Below the pieces are notes generated by a model. The model did no database searches and was not told the DNA's origin. It was given only the letters and a program-made list of their open reading frames with translations. A stretch of 64,000 nucleotides of DNA from Clostridium sp. CM027 (lineage in GTDB: Bacteria; Bacillota; Clostridia; Clostridiales; Clostridiaceae). This document shows positions 1 to 9,175 of this stretch, in pieces. The DNA lies in contig NZ_CP077725.1 of assembly GCF_024730565.1 (NCBI RefSeq), forward strand, positions 1,612,001 through 1,676,000, in the 5' to 3' direction. The position numbers and the translations under genes were made by a program. The first letter of the stretch is position 1; each line of letters starts with the position of its first letter.

Positions 1-683
1 TTTGAAGGTCTTAAATAAATTCTTTGTGGTGTATCTATTTGCTGAATAACACCTTTGTTCATAATTGCAATTCTATCTGATATAGCAAGTGCTTCTTCTT
101 GATCATGAGTTACATATACTGTGGTTATTCCTACTTTCTTTTGTATTTCTCTTATAGCACTTCTCATTTCTATTCTAAGTTTTGCATCTAAATTTGAAAG
201 AGGCTCATCCATAAGCAATACTGTTGGATGAATTACAATAGCCCTCGCTAGTGCAACGCGTTGCTGCTGTCCTCCTGAAAGTTTGTCTGGTGATCTATCC
301 TTATACTCATATATCTTTACAACTTTTAAAATTTCCTCAAGTTTTTTATTTGATTCTTCTTTGCTAAATTTTCTTAGCTTTAACCCATATTCAACATTTT
401 CTGATACTGTCATATGAGGGAATATAGCATAATTCTGAAACACCATACCTATATTTCTTTTATGTGCGGGAATATCATTAATTACCTTTGAGTTAAACTT
501 AATCTCTCCTTCTTCAATTGTATTAAATCCTGCTACCATTCTTAAAAGAGTTGTTTTACCACAACCTGAAGGTCCTAGCAATGTGAAAAATTCACCCTCC
601 TTAATTTTAAGTGAAAGCTTTGGAATTACTGTATTATCATCATATCTTTTTACTATATTTGTGAATTCAATGGATGTACTCAT
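1..683 (-). CDS. ABC transporter ATP-binding protein, iron(III)/spermidine type (3' end outside window)
   Basis: Cytoplasmic ATPase that would energise import of the ligand caught by the lipoprotein encoded just upstream. My translation from the ATG at 683 begins MSTSIEFTNIVKRYDD and shows Walker A GPSGCGKTT, Q-loop VFQNYAIFP, signature LSGGQQQR, Walker B LLMDEPLSNLD and the H-loop VTHDQEEA. That order and the wording 'DEPLSNLDAKLR' are typical of the FbpC/PotA/CysA group. About 227 residues are visible. The C-terminal regulatory part and presumably the permease gene lie beyond position 1. A ribosome site (AAAGGAAAT) precedes the ATG. Family is secure; substrate is inferred only from the partner. 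Confidence 0.9.
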   Translation of the reverse strand, partial: MSTSIEFTNIVKRYDDNTVIPKLSLKIKEGEFFTLLGPSGCGKTTLLRMVAGFNTIEEGEIKFNSKVINDIPAHKRNIGMVFQNYAIFPHMTVSENVEYGLKLRKFSKEESNKKLEEILKVVKIYEYKDRSPDKLSGGQQQRVALARAIVIHPTVLLMDEPLSNLDAKLRIEMRSAIREIQKKVGITTVYVTHDQEEALAISDRIAIMNKGVIQQIDTPQRIYLRPS

Positions 684-715
684 ATTTTAATTTCCTTTCT
701 AATACAAATTTTTTT

Positions 716-767
716 ATAAAAAAACCCTAGGGCTTTTTAATAATATAATATTTAAAAGTCCTAGGGG
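716..767 (-). terminator. Intergenic terminator/attenuator between lipoprotein and ATPase genes
   Basis: The arms at 725-740 (CCCTAGGGCTTTTTAA) and 751-767 (TTTAAAAGTCCTAGGGG) pair almost completely. On the minus strand the stem ends in TAGGG followed by a run of seven T. Its place between gene 2 and gene 1 of the operon suggests partial termination, so that the binding protein is made in excess over the ATPase. Confidence 0.75.
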
Positions 768-777
768 CCCATCTTTT

Positions 778-1797
778 TTAGTTGCTTGTAAATATATCTT
801 TATATTTATCTAAAATCATCTGTTTATTTTCTTTAAGCCATGCTTCGTCATCCTTTATTACCTTAATTTTATCTAATGGTTTAAGCCCTTCAGCCGCTGG
901 AGCATCTTTTCTAACTGAACGTCTATTTAATTTATTAGCTACTAAAGTCTGTCCTTCCTTACTAGTTACATAATCAATGAATTTCTTAGCATTTCCCATG
1001 TTTTTAGCACCTTTTATAATAACGACACCATCTGCTTTAGCAATAGTACCCTCTTTAGGGTAAACTATTTCAACTGGCGCTCCATCTTTTACATACTTTG
1101 CAGCAGCTTCTTCAAATGTTAATCCTACAGTATATTCTCCATCACCTACACCTTTATAAACGGCTGAAGAACCACTTAATAGTTTACCATCTAAATTTTT
1201 TGTTAATGCTTTTTCATAATCCCAACCCTTTTCTGGATCTCCATTTCCCATAGCATATAAATGATTTATTACCTGTTCAAAAGCTGAAGAAGATTTCGAT
1301 GGATCTGCATTAGCTATTTTTCCTTTTAACTCAGGATTTAATAGATCTTGGAAACCTTCTACCTTTATCTTTCCTATAAGGTTTTTATTGATCATAATTA
1401 CACTTGGTATAGCAGTAAATCTTGTTATTTGACCATCTTTATTTTTATAATCATCATAAACATCTTTTTCATTTATAGATTGATATTTTTCAAATAAATC
1501 CTTCTTTGGTTCTAGAGTAGACAATGAGCCTCCCCATAGAATATCTCCTAATGGGTTTTCTCCTTCTGCTTCAACTCTCTTTAAGAGTTCTCCTGTTCCT
1601 GCTGCTACAACCTCAACCTTAATTCCTGTCCGGTTTTCAAATTCATTAACTACTGGGTCGATAAATTCTATTGGATGTGGTGAATAAACAGTTAATTTAT
1701 CCGATGCTTTTGGGGCTGTTGTCTCATTTTTTGATCCACATGCGCTTAAAGATAACATCATAAAAGATGCCAATAAAATTGATACTGCTTTTTTCAT
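778..1797 (-). CDS. ABC transporter substrate-binding lipoprotein, iron(III)/2-aminoethylphosphonate type
   Basis: Extracytoplasmic ligand-binding protein anchored as a lipoprotein. The N-terminus is a lipoprotein signal, with a hydrophobic stretch followed by the lipobox LSAC at residues 17-20. The mature part begins after C20 with a short Thr/Ala/Lys linker, then LTVYSPHPIEFIDP, as in family 1 (FbpA/AfuA/PhnS-like) proteins. At 339 aa it is full length for the family. It is transcribed with the ATPase downstream across a terminator-like hairpin, and its control region carries a palindrome and a cre-like site. Iron(III) and 2-aminoethylphosphonate proteins look alike here, so the ligand is open. 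Confidence 0.85.
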   Translation of the reverse strand: MKKAVSILLASFMMLSLSACGSKNETTAPKASDKLTVYSPHPIEFIDPVVNEFENRTGIKVEVVAAGTGELLKRVEAEGENPLGDILWGGSLSTLEPKKDLFEKYQSINEKDVYDDYKNKDGQITRFTAIPSVIMINKNLIGKIKVEGFQDLLNPELKGKIANADPSKSSSAFEQVINHLYAMGNGDPEKGWDYEKALTKNLDGKLLSGSSAVYKGVGDGEYTVGLTFEEAAAKYVKDGAPVEIVYPKEGTIAKADGVVIIKGAKNMGNAKKFIDYVTSKEGQTLVANKLNRRSVRKDAPAAEGLKPLDKIKVIKDDEAWLKENKQMILDKYKDIFTSN

Positions 1798-1818
1798 TAA
1801 TTAACCCCCCATTTCTTC

Positions 1819-1833
1819 ATGTAAACGTTTTGT
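1819..1833 (+). promoter_or_regulatory. cre-like (CcpA) site
   Basis: ATGTAAACGTTTTGT matches WTGNAANCGNWNNCW at all but one position (G instead of the late C). It lies about 20-35 bp upstream of the lipoprotein start codon, a usual place for roadblock-type repression. Assigned by motif only. Confidence 0.35.
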
Positions 1834-1843
1834 TATTGATTAA

Positions 1844-1869
1844 ATGTTATCATAACATCTACTTGTCAA
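1844..1869 (-). promoter_or_regulatory. Palindromic operator candidate next to a TTGACA box
   Basis: A perfect 7-1-7 palindrome, ATGTTAT-C-ATAACAT (1844-1858), lies directly downstream, on the minus strand, of a consensus -35 box TTGACA (1869-1864). It would cover the spacer of the lipoprotein gene promoter, a classic repressor position. The -10 is not clear; CATTTA at 1846-1841 is the best spaced candidate. The regulator is unknown. Confidence 0.45.
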
Positions 1870-2172
1870 CAATACCTAAAAACAGGAATAATATACTTAA
1901 AAATGAACACGTAATTTTATATATTCATTTCAATATAATATATAAAATGATTTTATTTGACTAAATTAGAAATATAATATAGACTTAATATGCAAGACGA
2001 ATCTTGCGTCTTTATTTAGAAGAATAATTTTTTATAGTAAAAATTTATTTTTAAAATTTAATAACTATTAAAATTAAACCACGAAGGTTTCGACTCTTTT
2101 CTTTTTTGAAGAAGGAGCTGAATTTTCGTGGTTCTTATGTTATTTATGTTATTTAGGAAAGGATCGAATGTT
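1870..2172. other. Divergent intergenic region with hairpin leader
   Basis: AT-rich region between the two importers, without a convincing gene. It holds a small hairpin at 1992-2007 (GCAAGA/TCTTGC) and a longer-range inverted repeat, AACCACGAA (2077-2085) with TTCGTGGTT (2125-2133). The loop of the second includes the GAAGGAG sequence in front of a possible GTG start at 2128. This could be a leader structure controlling the plus-strand operon. I do not recognise a known riboswitch class. Confidence 0.4.
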
Positions 2173-3180
2173 ATGAATAATGTGATTTACATAGAAAAAA
2201 AAATAGTACAGTTCATCTTTGTTATATTTCTGCTGTCTATCATTGTCTTTTATATGGCAAGGTTATCACCTGGAGATCCTTTAATGTCTTATTATGGCGA
2301 AGGCGTTGAGAGGATGAATACTACACAAAAACTGGATGCAATGAAAAAGCTCGGATTAAACGACCCTATATATAGGCAATATATTAGCTGGTTAGCAAAT
2401 GCGGCTCATGGTGAATATGGTATATCTTACAAATATAAACAAAGCGTTACGACAGTAATTAAAGATGTTTATATAAATACAATTATACTAGGGGGGCTTG
2501 CTTATATATTAACCTTTTTATTTGCTCTACTTTTAGGATTTTTTTGCACCTTACATGAGGACAAGCTCATAGATAAAATTATTTGCAAAATAGGTGTTAT
2601 AACCACTTGTATCCCATCGTTTTGGGTATCTCTTATACTGATTTTAATTTTTAGTATTAATTTAGAGATATTACCTTCAAGTGGTGCCTATGGGCTGGGG
2701 CAATCCAGCAACATTGGAAGTCGAGTAGAGCATCTTCTACTTCCTTTAATTGTTCTGATATTGAGTCACCTTTGGTATTACACATACATGATTAGAAATA
2801 AATTAGTAGAAGAAACCAGACAAGATTATGTGTTATTATGCAAAGTTAAGGGTTTAAGTAAAAAGAAAATTGTATATAAACATTGTTTAAAAAATATTAT
2901 GCCATCTTATATTAGTATTATGTCAATATCCGTTTCTCATATTTTAGGAGGAACTTATGTGGTAGAAAAAGTTTTTTCTTATCCTGGACTTGGCTCTTTA
3001 TCCTTTGAGAGCGCTAAATATCATGATTATAATATGCTGATGGTACTTTGCTTAATAACAGGGATATTGGTGGTTTTCGTAAATATGTTAGCACAAGTAA
3101 TTAATGATAAAATAGATCCAAGAATGAAACATGATCGGGGTGAGAATTGTTGGAAAGACAATATAGGGACTTTAAAATAG
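2173..3180 (+). CDS. Nickel/oligopeptide ABC transporter permease, NikB/DppB type
   Basis: Integral membrane subunit of a nickel- or peptide-type importer (binding-protein-dependent transport superfamily). I prefer the ATG at 2173 because it has AGGAAAGGA in front and gives the usual NikB/DppB N-terminus; an in-frame GTG at 2128 with GAAGGAG is the alternative. The sequence has the N-terminal helix followed by ARLSPGDP, typical of DppB proteins. It also has about six membrane segments and an EAA-type loop around 'DYVLLCKVKGLSKKKIVYKHCLKN'-like residues that contacts the ATPase. The next permease gene overlaps its 3' end by 34 bp, indicating translational coupling. Confidence 0.88.
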   Translation: MNNVIYIEKKIVQFIFVIFLLSIIVFYMARLSPGDPLMSYYGEGVERMNTTQKLDAMKKLGLNDPIYRQYISWLANAAHGEYGISYKYKQSVTTVIKDVYINTIILGGLAYILTFLFALLLGFFCTLHEDKLIDKIICKIGVITTCIPSFWVSLILILIFSINLEILPSSGAYGLGQSSNIGSRVEHLLLPLIVLILSHLWYYTYMIRNKLVEETRQDYVLLCKVKGLSKKKIVYKHCLKNIMPSYISIMSISVSHILGGTYVVEKVFSYPGLGSLSFESAKYHDYNMLMVLCLITGILVVFVNMLAQVINDKIDPRMKHDRGENCWKDNIGTLK

Positions 3181-4055
3181 TTGGAGAAAATTATGTTCCA
3201 GAAACGATAAAAGTAGCTAAAAGAAAAAGCTTTAAAAAACACATAAACGAAAGACCTTATATCTCAATAGGAATGTTACTTACAATCATCCTTGGATGTA
3301 TTTTTTACGGGATAATAACGAAAGTTGATCCTTCTTATATGGACCTAGGTAATATTAATGTAGCTCCTAACAGCAACTTTTATTTCGGCACAGATTCTTT
3401 AGGAAGAAATATTTTTACTATGATTTGGTATGGTGGTAGAATCTCTTTGTTTATCGGGGTATTAGCTACGATCATATCAACTACAATCGCAATTGTAGTT
3501 GGAAGCCTCAGTGGTGTTGCATCTGAATTAGTAGATGATATTATGATGCGTTTTACTGAAATCGCACTTAGTATACCATCGATTTTGGCCATGATTTTCA
3601 TTCAAGCAATGATAGGACAAGCAAATCCAGTATCCCTCTCCATTGTAATTGGGCTTACTAGTTGGATGAACATTTCTAAGATTGTACGAAGTGAAGTAAG
3701 GCAAATTAGAAATAGTGGTTATATTTTAGCAGCGAAATGTGCTGGAGGTAAATTCTTTTATATTTTAAAAAGGCATCTGCTACCAAATTTCATTTCATCA
3801 ATAATGTTTATGGTGGTTATTAATATTGGAAGTGCCATTGCAATAGAATCAACTTTGAGTTTTTTAGGGATTGGACTTCCACTTGAAATTATTTCATGGG
3901 GTAGTATGCTCTCCCTTTCGGAAAAGGCATTGTTATCAAATTATTGGTGGATTATCTTGATTCCGGGTATATTTTTAGTGGTTACATTGGTTTGCATAAC
4001 GAATATAGGCAACTATGTAAGGAAGAAAAACAATAAAGAATTTAGTAATTTATAA
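3147..4055 (+). CDS. Nickel/oligopeptide ABC transporter permease, NikC/DppC type
   Basis: Second channel subunit of the same importer, 302 aa. Translation starts at tandem TTG codons (3147/3150) behind GGGGTGAG, inside the end of the preceding gene. The N-terminal helix follows a basic cytoplasmic segment. 'NFYFGTDSLGRNIFTMIWYG' is the characteristic DppC/OppC signature (GTDxxGRD-like), and an EAA loop with AAKCAGGK is visible near residue 195. A 17-bp perfect inverted repeat separates it from the binding-protein gene. Confidence 0.88.
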   Translation: MLERQYRDFKIVGENYVPETIKVAKRKSFKKHINERPYISIGMLLTIILGCIFYGIITKVDPSYMDLGNINVAPNSNFYFGTDSLGRNIFTMIWYGGRISLFIGVLATIISTTIAIVVGSLSGVASELVDDIMMRFTEIALSIPSILAMIFIQAMIGQANPVSLSIVIGLTSWMNISKIVRSEVRQIRNSGYILAAKCAGGKFFYILKRHLLPNFISSIMFMVVINIGSAIAIESTLSFLGIGLPLEIISWGSMLSLSEKALLSNYWWIILIPGIFLVVTLVCITNIGNYVRKKNNKEFSNL

Positions 4056-4059
4056 AGAT

Positions 4060-4100
4060 ATAAAGCATCAATATTTCTAATATAAATATTGATGCTTTAT
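4060..4100 (+). repeat. Strong intercistronic hairpin (17-bp perfect stem)
   Basis: ATAAAGCATCAATATTT (4060-4076) is the exact reverse complement of 4084-4100, with a 7-nt loop. There is no following T-run on the plus strand, so it fits an mRNA-processing or stabilising hairpin in front of the binding-protein gene better than an intrinsic terminator. Confidence 0.7.
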
Positions 4101-4130
4101 ATAAAACAATAAATATTAAGGAGAAAAATT

Positions 4131-5690
4131 ATGCAATTAAAAAAACAGATAATTTTAGGAGTGGCGCTGATTATGAGCATGGTTTTATTGGTAGGCTGTG
4201 GCGGTGATAGTAGTGCTGATAAGAAAACAGCGTCGAATGAAAAGGTTTTAGTTTATGGAAGTGGGGATTATTCAAGTATTAATCCCGCATTATATGAACA
4301 TGGAGAAATTAATTCCCTGATTTTTAGTGGACTTACGACTCATGACAAAAACAATAAGATTGTTCCAGGACTTGCAAAAAGTTGGGAATATGATAAAGCT
4401 ACAAAAACATACACTTTTACATTAAGAAATGATGTTAAATGGCATGACAATGATCCTTTTTCGGCAGAGGATGTGAAGTTTACTTTAGATACAATTATGG
4501 ATCCTAAAAACGCTTCAGAAATAGCCTCCAACTATGAAGATATTACCAATATTAAAGTGGTAGACAAGACTACGGTAAAAATAACTTTAAAGGCACCAAA
4601 TATTGCGATGCTGGGTTATTTGACAATTGGTATTTTACCTAAGCACCTCTTAGAAGGAAAAGACATTGCAACAGATAAATTCAATCAATTTCCAATCGGA
4701 ACTGGTCCATTTAAAATGGAGAGCTGGGATAAAGGACAAAGTATTACTCTTGTAAAAAATAAAGATTTCTATGTAAAAGAACCACAAATTGATAAAGTAG
4801 TCTTTAAAATTATAGAGGATACAAAGGCAAGAGCCCTGCAATTAAAATCCGGAGAATTGGATTTAGCGCAGGTTACACCACATGATGCGGGTCAATTTCA
4901 AAATAATAAGGAACTTGTTGTTTATGATATGAAAACATCAGACTACAGAGGAATTATGTATAATTTTAATAGTCCCTTATTTAAGTTAAATCCAGAACTG
5001 CCCAATGCCTTAAGTTACGCTATTGATCGATTAGCTATTTTGGACAGTGTTCTATTAGGACAGGGTAAAGTAGCATATTCACCACTTCAGGCCGGAGAAT
5101 ATAACAACCCTGATATGGAAAAATTTAATTATAATCCTAAAAAAGCGAAGCAAGAGCTTGAAAAAGCGGGCTGGAAGCTTGGCGAGGACAAAATATATGA
5201 AAAGAACAATAAGAAAATATCATTTACTGTCAACTGCAATGAAGGAGACCAGGTTAGAGTTGATATGGCGAACGTTTGTGCTCAACAGTTTAAAGCAATT
5301 GGGGTTGATATGAAGGTTGCGCTGCAGCCAAAAATCGATTGGGAGAATCAAGACGCATTCCTGATTGGCTGGGGAAGTCCATTTGATCCGGACGATCACA
5401 CTTATAAAGTGTTTGTAACAGGTAAAGGTAGTAATTTCAACAGCTATTCAAATGCCAAAGTTGATGAGTTATTACAGGAAGCAAGAGAAACTGATGTCGA
5501 AGCTGAAAGATTAAAATATTACAAAGAATTCCAAATTGAATTAGCTAAAGATATGCCATATACATTTATCACATACATCGATGCCTTATATGTTGCAAAA
5601 CCTAATATAAAAGGGATTACCCCAGAAACAGTATTAGGCCACCATGGCGTCGGAATATTCCGGAATATTACAGACTGGACAATTCAGTAG
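4131..5690 (+). CDS. Nickel/oligopeptide-type substrate-binding lipoprotein (SBP family 5)
   Basis: Lipoprotein that captures ligand for the adjacent permeases. The signal peptide ends in the lipobox LVGC at residue 23. 'NPALYEHGEINSLIFSGL' and the segment 'GLAKSWEYDKATKTYTFTLR' followed by 'VKWHDNDPFSAEDVKFT' are diagnostic for the DppA/NikA/OppA family. Its 519 aa equal the usual length. The C-terminus has a His-His pair (GHHGVG) close to the end, which could take part in metal or metallophore binding. The gene sits in the middle of the operon, behind a stem-loop. Nickel, a nickel-metallophore complex and peptides are all possible ligands. Confidence 0.85.
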   Translation: MQLKKQIILGVALIMSMVLLVGCGGDSSADKKTASNEKVLVYGSGDYSSINPALYEHGEINSLIFSGLTTHDKNNKIVPGLAKSWEYDKATKTYTFTLRNDVKWHDNDPFSAEDVKFTLDTIMDPKNASEIASNYEDITNIKVVDKTTVKITLKAPNIAMLGYLTIGILPKHLLEGKDIATDKFNQFPIGTGPFKMESWDKGQSITLVKNKDFYVKEPQIDKVVFKIIEDTKARALQLKSGELDLAQVTPHDAGQFQNNKELVVYDMKTSDYRGIMYNFNSPLFKLNPELPNALSYAIDRLAILDSVLLGQGKVAYSPLQAGEYNNPDMEKFNYNPKKAKQELEKAGWKLGEDKIYEKNNKKISFTVNCNEGDQVRVDMANVCAQQFKAIGVDMKVALQPKIDWENQDAFLIGWGSPFDPDDHTYKVFVTGKGSNFNSYSNAKVDELLQEARETDVEAERLKYYKEFQIELAKDMPYTFITYIDALYVAKPNIKGITPETVLGHHGVGIFRNITDWTIQ

Positions 5691-5710
5691 AAAATTTAAA
5701 AAATAAAGAG

Positions 5711-5750
5711 AAACTACAAAGGCGCCATAATGTTGTTTTGTGGTTTTTAA
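5711..5750 (+). terminator. Possible weak attenuator after the binding-protein gene
   Basis: AAACTACAAA (5711-5720) pairs with TTTTGTGGTTT (5735-5745), one pair being G-U, and is followed by TT. This is consistent with partial termination after the binding-protein gene and lower expression of the ATPases. Confidence 0.45.
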
Positions 5751-5765
5751 TGAATAGGAGCGAAT

Positions 5766-6776
5766 ATGGACAATTTGTTAGAAGTAAATAATTTAGTCGT
5801 AAGCTTTTCAACTAAAGCGGGTGAAGTGAAGGTGGTTAGAGATGTTTCTTTTTCTCTAAAAAAAGGAGAAGTTTTAGCGATACTTGGAGAATCAGGATCT
5901 GGAAAATCAGTATTATGTAAAAGCATTTTACGCATACTTCCCGAAAATGGCTGTATAAAAAGTGGAGAAGTTATTCTTAATGGAGAGAACATAACAAATT
6001 CATCCGAAAAATCTATGAATAAGGTGAGAGGCAAGGACATATCTATGGTATTTCAAGATTCTACGACTTCTTTAAATCCCACTATGTCTATTGGCAAACA
6101 GATCATGGAAGCGGTACTCATTCATCAAAAAATTAGCAAAAGGGAAGCGAAAAGGAAAAGCATAGAATTGATGGAACTTGTTGGGATAGATCATGCAGAA
6201 AAAAGATTTAATCAGTATCCGTATCATTTCTCTGGGGGAATGATACAACGAAGTGTTATTGCAATAGCACTGGCCTGTAGCCCTGAAGTATTAATTGCTG
6301 ATGAACCAACCACTGCTTTAGATGTAACTATCCAAGCACAAATATTAGATCTTATTCAAGAGTTACAAGTAAAAACTGGTATATCAATCATATTTATCAC
6401 GCATGATTTAGGTGTTGTTGCAAATATTGCCCAAAGAATTGCAATTATGTATGCAGGTAAATTTGTTGAGATTGGCACAGCTAAAGATATTTTTTATGAT
6501 CCAAGGCATCCCTATACTTGGGGATTAATGTCCTCTTTACCTAAAATTAATTCTGATGAGGAATTTTTGAATTTCATACCAGGAATGCCACCTAATTTAC
6601 TGAACCTGCCAAAGGGTGATGCTTTTGCGGTGAGAAACAAATATGCTTTGAAGATGGATTATCTAGCTGAATCACCAATGTTTAAAATCAGTGATACACA
6701 TAGTGCTGCAACTTGGCTTTTACACAAAGATGCGCCAAAAATAAATCCCCCATTAAATTTGAGAAATGTGGAGTGA
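5766..6776 (+). CDS. Nickel/oligopeptide ABC transporter ATPase, NikD/DppD/OppD type
   Basis: First of two ATPases for the importer, 336 aa. Walker A GESGSGKS is at about residues 39-46, followed by the Q-loop [10 protein letters not shown], signature FSGGMIQR and Walker [13 protein letters not shown]. It has the C-terminal extension of the oligopeptide/dipeptide family. In place of the cysteine-rich CPFxxRC motif of many DppD/OppD proteins it has [15 protein letters not shown]. This cysteine-free form occurs in a subset of Firmicute transporters. The ATG at 5766 follows AATAGGAGCGAAT. Confidence 0.88.
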   Translation: MDNLLEVNNLVVSFSTKAGEVKVVRDVSFSLKKGEVLAILGESGSGKSVLCKSILRILPENGCIKSGEVILNGENITNSSEKSMNKVRGKDISMVFQDSTTSLNPTMSIGKQIMEAVLIHQKISKREAKRKSIELMELVGIDHAEKRFNQYPYHFSGGMIQRSVIAIALACSPEVLIADEPTTALDVTIQAQILDLIQELQVKTGISIIFITHDLGVVANIAQRIAIMYAGKFVEIGTAKDIFYDPRHPYTWGLMSSLPKINSDEEFLNFIPGMPPNLLNLPKGDAFAVRNKYALKMDYLAESPMFKISDTHSAATWLLHKDAPKINPPLNLRNVE

Positions 6777-6782
6777 TATGAA

Positions 6783-7685
6783 ATGAAAACCGAAAAAATA
6801 TTGGAAGTGAGAAATTTAAAGCAATATTTCAAATTAGATAGAAATACTTTAATTAAAGCAGTTGATGATATATCTTTTGGAATTTATAAAGGAGAAATAT
6901 TTGGCTTGGTGGGTGAATCCGGTTCCGGTAAATCAACTACTGGCAGAAGCATTATTAATATCCATAAGCCAACAGAGGGAGAAATCTATTATAGGGGAAA
7001 TCTTATATCAGATCCTAAAATTTACAGAGCTCAAAAGAGACTTATAAATAGAAATATGCAAATTATATTTCAAGATTCAACATCATCTCTAAATTCACGG
7101 ATGACTATAAAAGAAATTATTGAGGAACCTCTTATAATCCAAAAAGTGTATAAGGAGAAAGAAGAACGCATGGATAAAGTTTATAAGCTTATGAACTTGG
7201 TAGGCCTTGATAAAATCTATAAAGACTATTATCCATTTGAATGCTCAGGTGGACAGAGACAACGTGTAGGAATTGCACGAGCGCTTAGTCTTGATCCGGA
7301 ATTCATCATTGCTGATGAACCAATTGCATCTTTAGATGTTTCAATTCAAGCTCAAATTATCAATTTATTTAAAAAGCTTCAAAGAGAAAATGGTATGACG
7401 TGTTTATTTATTTCACATGATTTATCAATGGTAAGGTATGTCTGCAACCGAGTAGGGGTTATGTATCATGGAAAAATTGTTGAACTCGCTGAAACTTGCG
7501 AATTATATCGCAATCCAATTCATCCTTATACTAAGGCACTGTTTTCATCAATGCTTGTCCCTGATCCAGCTTGTGCAGAAAATAGAGCCCGTATCAAGTA
7601 TAATCCGATTGTAGATGTTCATTTAGAAGAAAAAGGTCAGTTGGTAGAAGTATCAGAAGGTCACTTTGTATATTGTTGCATTTAA
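6783..7685 (+). CDS. Nickel/oligopeptide ABC transporter ATPase, NikE/DppF/OppF type
   Basis: Second ATPase, 300 aa, six bases after the previous gene. Walker [10 protein letters not shown], signature CSGGQRQR and Walker B FIIADEPIASLDVS are intact. The C-terminal tail ends with EVSEGHFVYCCI, matching the OppF-type ending (…GHFVYC…). This completes a B-C-A-D-E gene order. The 5' end overlaps nothing and no terminator with a T-run follows, so some readthrough into fetAB is possible. Confidence 0.88.
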   Translation: MKTEKILEVRNLKQYFKLDRNTLIKAVDDISFGIYKGEIFGLVGESGSGKSTTGRSIINIHKPTEGEIYYRGNLISDPKIYRAQKRLINRNMQIIFQDSTSSLNSRMTIKEIIEEPLIIQKVYKEKEERMDKVYKLMNLVGLDKIYKDYYPFECSGGQRQRVGIARALSLDPEFIIADEPIASLDVSIQAQIINLFKKLQRENGMTCLFISHDLSMVRYVCNRVGVMYHGKIVELAETCELYRNPIHPYTKALFSSMLVPDPACAENRARIKYNPIVDVHLEEKGQLVEVSEGHFVYCCI

Positions 7686-7772
7686 TTTTATCCAGTGATA
7701 TTCTTAATTGATAAACTTGTTATCGAATTTGTATATCTATTTTAGATATTATTTTTTTGGAGGTCATTTTAA

Positions 7773-8402
7773 ATGAATGAATTATTATTTCAAGCAAGCA
7801 ATCTTATTTACAAATCCAATTTAACTTATAATGACGTAAAAGTTCAAAAGGGAATGATTAATTTTATCGTTGGGGAAAGTGGATGTGGCAAAAGCACTTT
7901 TTTAAAACTGTTAAACCAATCTATAACTCCAATATCTGGTGAATTATTATATAAAGGTACACCAATTGGTGCATATGACCCTATTGCTCTAAGACGTGAA
8001 GTAAGCCTAGTTTCTCAGGATGTTTTCCTATTTGATGAAAGCATAATAGACAATTTTAAAACCTTTTATTCACTAAGACAAAAAACTATGCCTAGCTTAG
8101 AATATATTATCTACATTACCGATCTTTGCTGCGTAAATGTTCCACTTGACCAAAATACATCTACCCTTTCTGGTGGAGAACGTCAAAGAGTTTATATATC
8201 AATTTTTTTATCATTATGTCCTGAGATTATATTACTCGACGAGCCAACTTCAGCATTAGATGAAAAAAACAGTCATGAAATGATGATAAATATAATAAAT
8301 TTCTGCAAAGCAAAAAACATTGAAATTGTAATTGTAAGCCACAATAAAACTATTGTTGATGAGTTTTGTGAAAATAAAGTTGAAATAGTTAAGGAGGCAT
8401 AA
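7773..8402 (+). CDS. fetA: Iron export ABC transporter ATPase FetA (YbbL family)
   Basis: Small cytoplasmic ATPase, 209 aa, partner of the FetB membrane protein encoded 2 bp downstream. In characterised bacteria FetAB lowers cytosolic iron and protects against peroxide stress. Walker A GESGCGKST, signature LSGGERQR and Walker B IILLDEPTSALD are complete, and the compact length without a C-terminal domain fits this family. The start ATG follows a strong TTTGGAGG site. It follows a metal/peptide importer, which makes a shared metal-homeostasis theme plausible. Assignment rests mainly on the FetB neighbour. Confidence 0.85.
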   Translation: MNELLFQASNLIYKSNLTYNDVKVQKGMINFIVGESGCGKSTFLKLLNQSITPISGELLYKGTPIGAYDPIALRREVSLVSQDVFLFDESIIDNFKTFYSLRQKTMPSLEYIIYITDLCCVNVPLDQNTSTLSGGERQRVYISIFLSLCPEIILLDEPTSALDEKNSHEMMINIINFCKAKNIEIVIVSHNKTIVDEFCENKVEIVKEA

Positions 8403-8404
8403 AT

Positions 8405-9175
8405 ATGAAAGGAGCAGTACAGCTAAGTATTTTCCAATTTTCACTTATTTATTTACTTCTAATTATAGTGCTCATAATTATGAAAAAATCAAAGGTTAAT
8501 CAAACAAAACTTCTTATAGTTGCAAGTTTAAGAATGACAGTTCAACTTGTAATTGTGGGTTATATACTTCAATATGTCTTTAGTAATCCAAAGCCTATAT
8601 TTACTATAATTTTTTTAGTAATTATGATAGTATTTTCTATTGATAGAGTAATTAAAAGTAAAAAAGACTTAAATCAAAATTTCAAAATTGCAATAGGAGC
8701 TTCTTTAACATTTTCGGGACTTTTTATTCTAGTCTTTTTTGTAACTATAGTTGTTGGTAAATCCATATTCAACCCTCAATACACTATACCTTTAGCTGGT
8801 ATGATTATTGGTAACTCTATGACGGGAGTAAACATTGCAATAAAAACCTTTATGGATGATATAAGCAAAGAAAAAAATAAAATTAATACTTTACTCAATT
8901 TAGGAGTGGAGCCTAGAGATATTTTAAAGCCTTTTGCTAATAATGCTTTAGAAACCGCCTTAATTCCTACAATGAATTCCATGCTAGGAATGGGAATAAT
9001 TTTTTTACCGGGAATGATGACAGGACAGATGTTGTCAGGTACACTACCTACCACAGCGATTATGTACCAAATAGCCATTATGATTGCAGTTTGTACTTCT
9101 GTTTGTATAACAGTTTTTTTATCCCTAAACTTAGGTTATAAGTCTTTATACAATAATAGGAAACAGTTCTTATAG
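8405..9175 (+). CDS. fetB: Iron export ABC transporter permease FetB (YbbM/UPF0014 family)
   Basis: Integral membrane protein of 256 aa with about seven predicted helices. The family features are clear: an N-terminal helix, the block SLRMTVQLVIVGYILQ, the central GMIIGNSMTGVNIA and the conserved NLGVEPRDILKPFANNALETALIPTMNSM-like cytoplasmic region (read in two parts). It is translationally coupled to fetA (2-bp gap, with AAGGAGG in the end of fetA). A strong bidirectional terminator follows and a copy of the dispersed repeat begins directly after the stop codon. Confidence 0.9.
   Translation: MKGAVQLSIFQFSLIYLLLIIVLIIMKKSKVNQTKLLIVASLRMTVQLVIVGYILQYVFSNPKPIFTIIFLVIMIVFSIDRVIKSKKDLNQNFKIAIGASLTFSGLFILVFFVTIVVGKSIFNPQYTIPLAGMIIGNSMTGVNIAIKTFMDDISKEKNKINTLLNLGVEPRDILKPFANNALETALIPTMNSMLGMGIIFLPGMMTGQMLSGTLPTTAIMYQIAIMIAVCTSVCITVFLSLNLGYKSLYNNRKQFL

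Noticed and set aside
2128-2172. GTG start at 2128 for the first permease
   Set aside because: The ATG at 2173 has a better-placed ribosome site and gives the standard N-terminus; the extra 15 residues are not family-like. Kept as an alternative.
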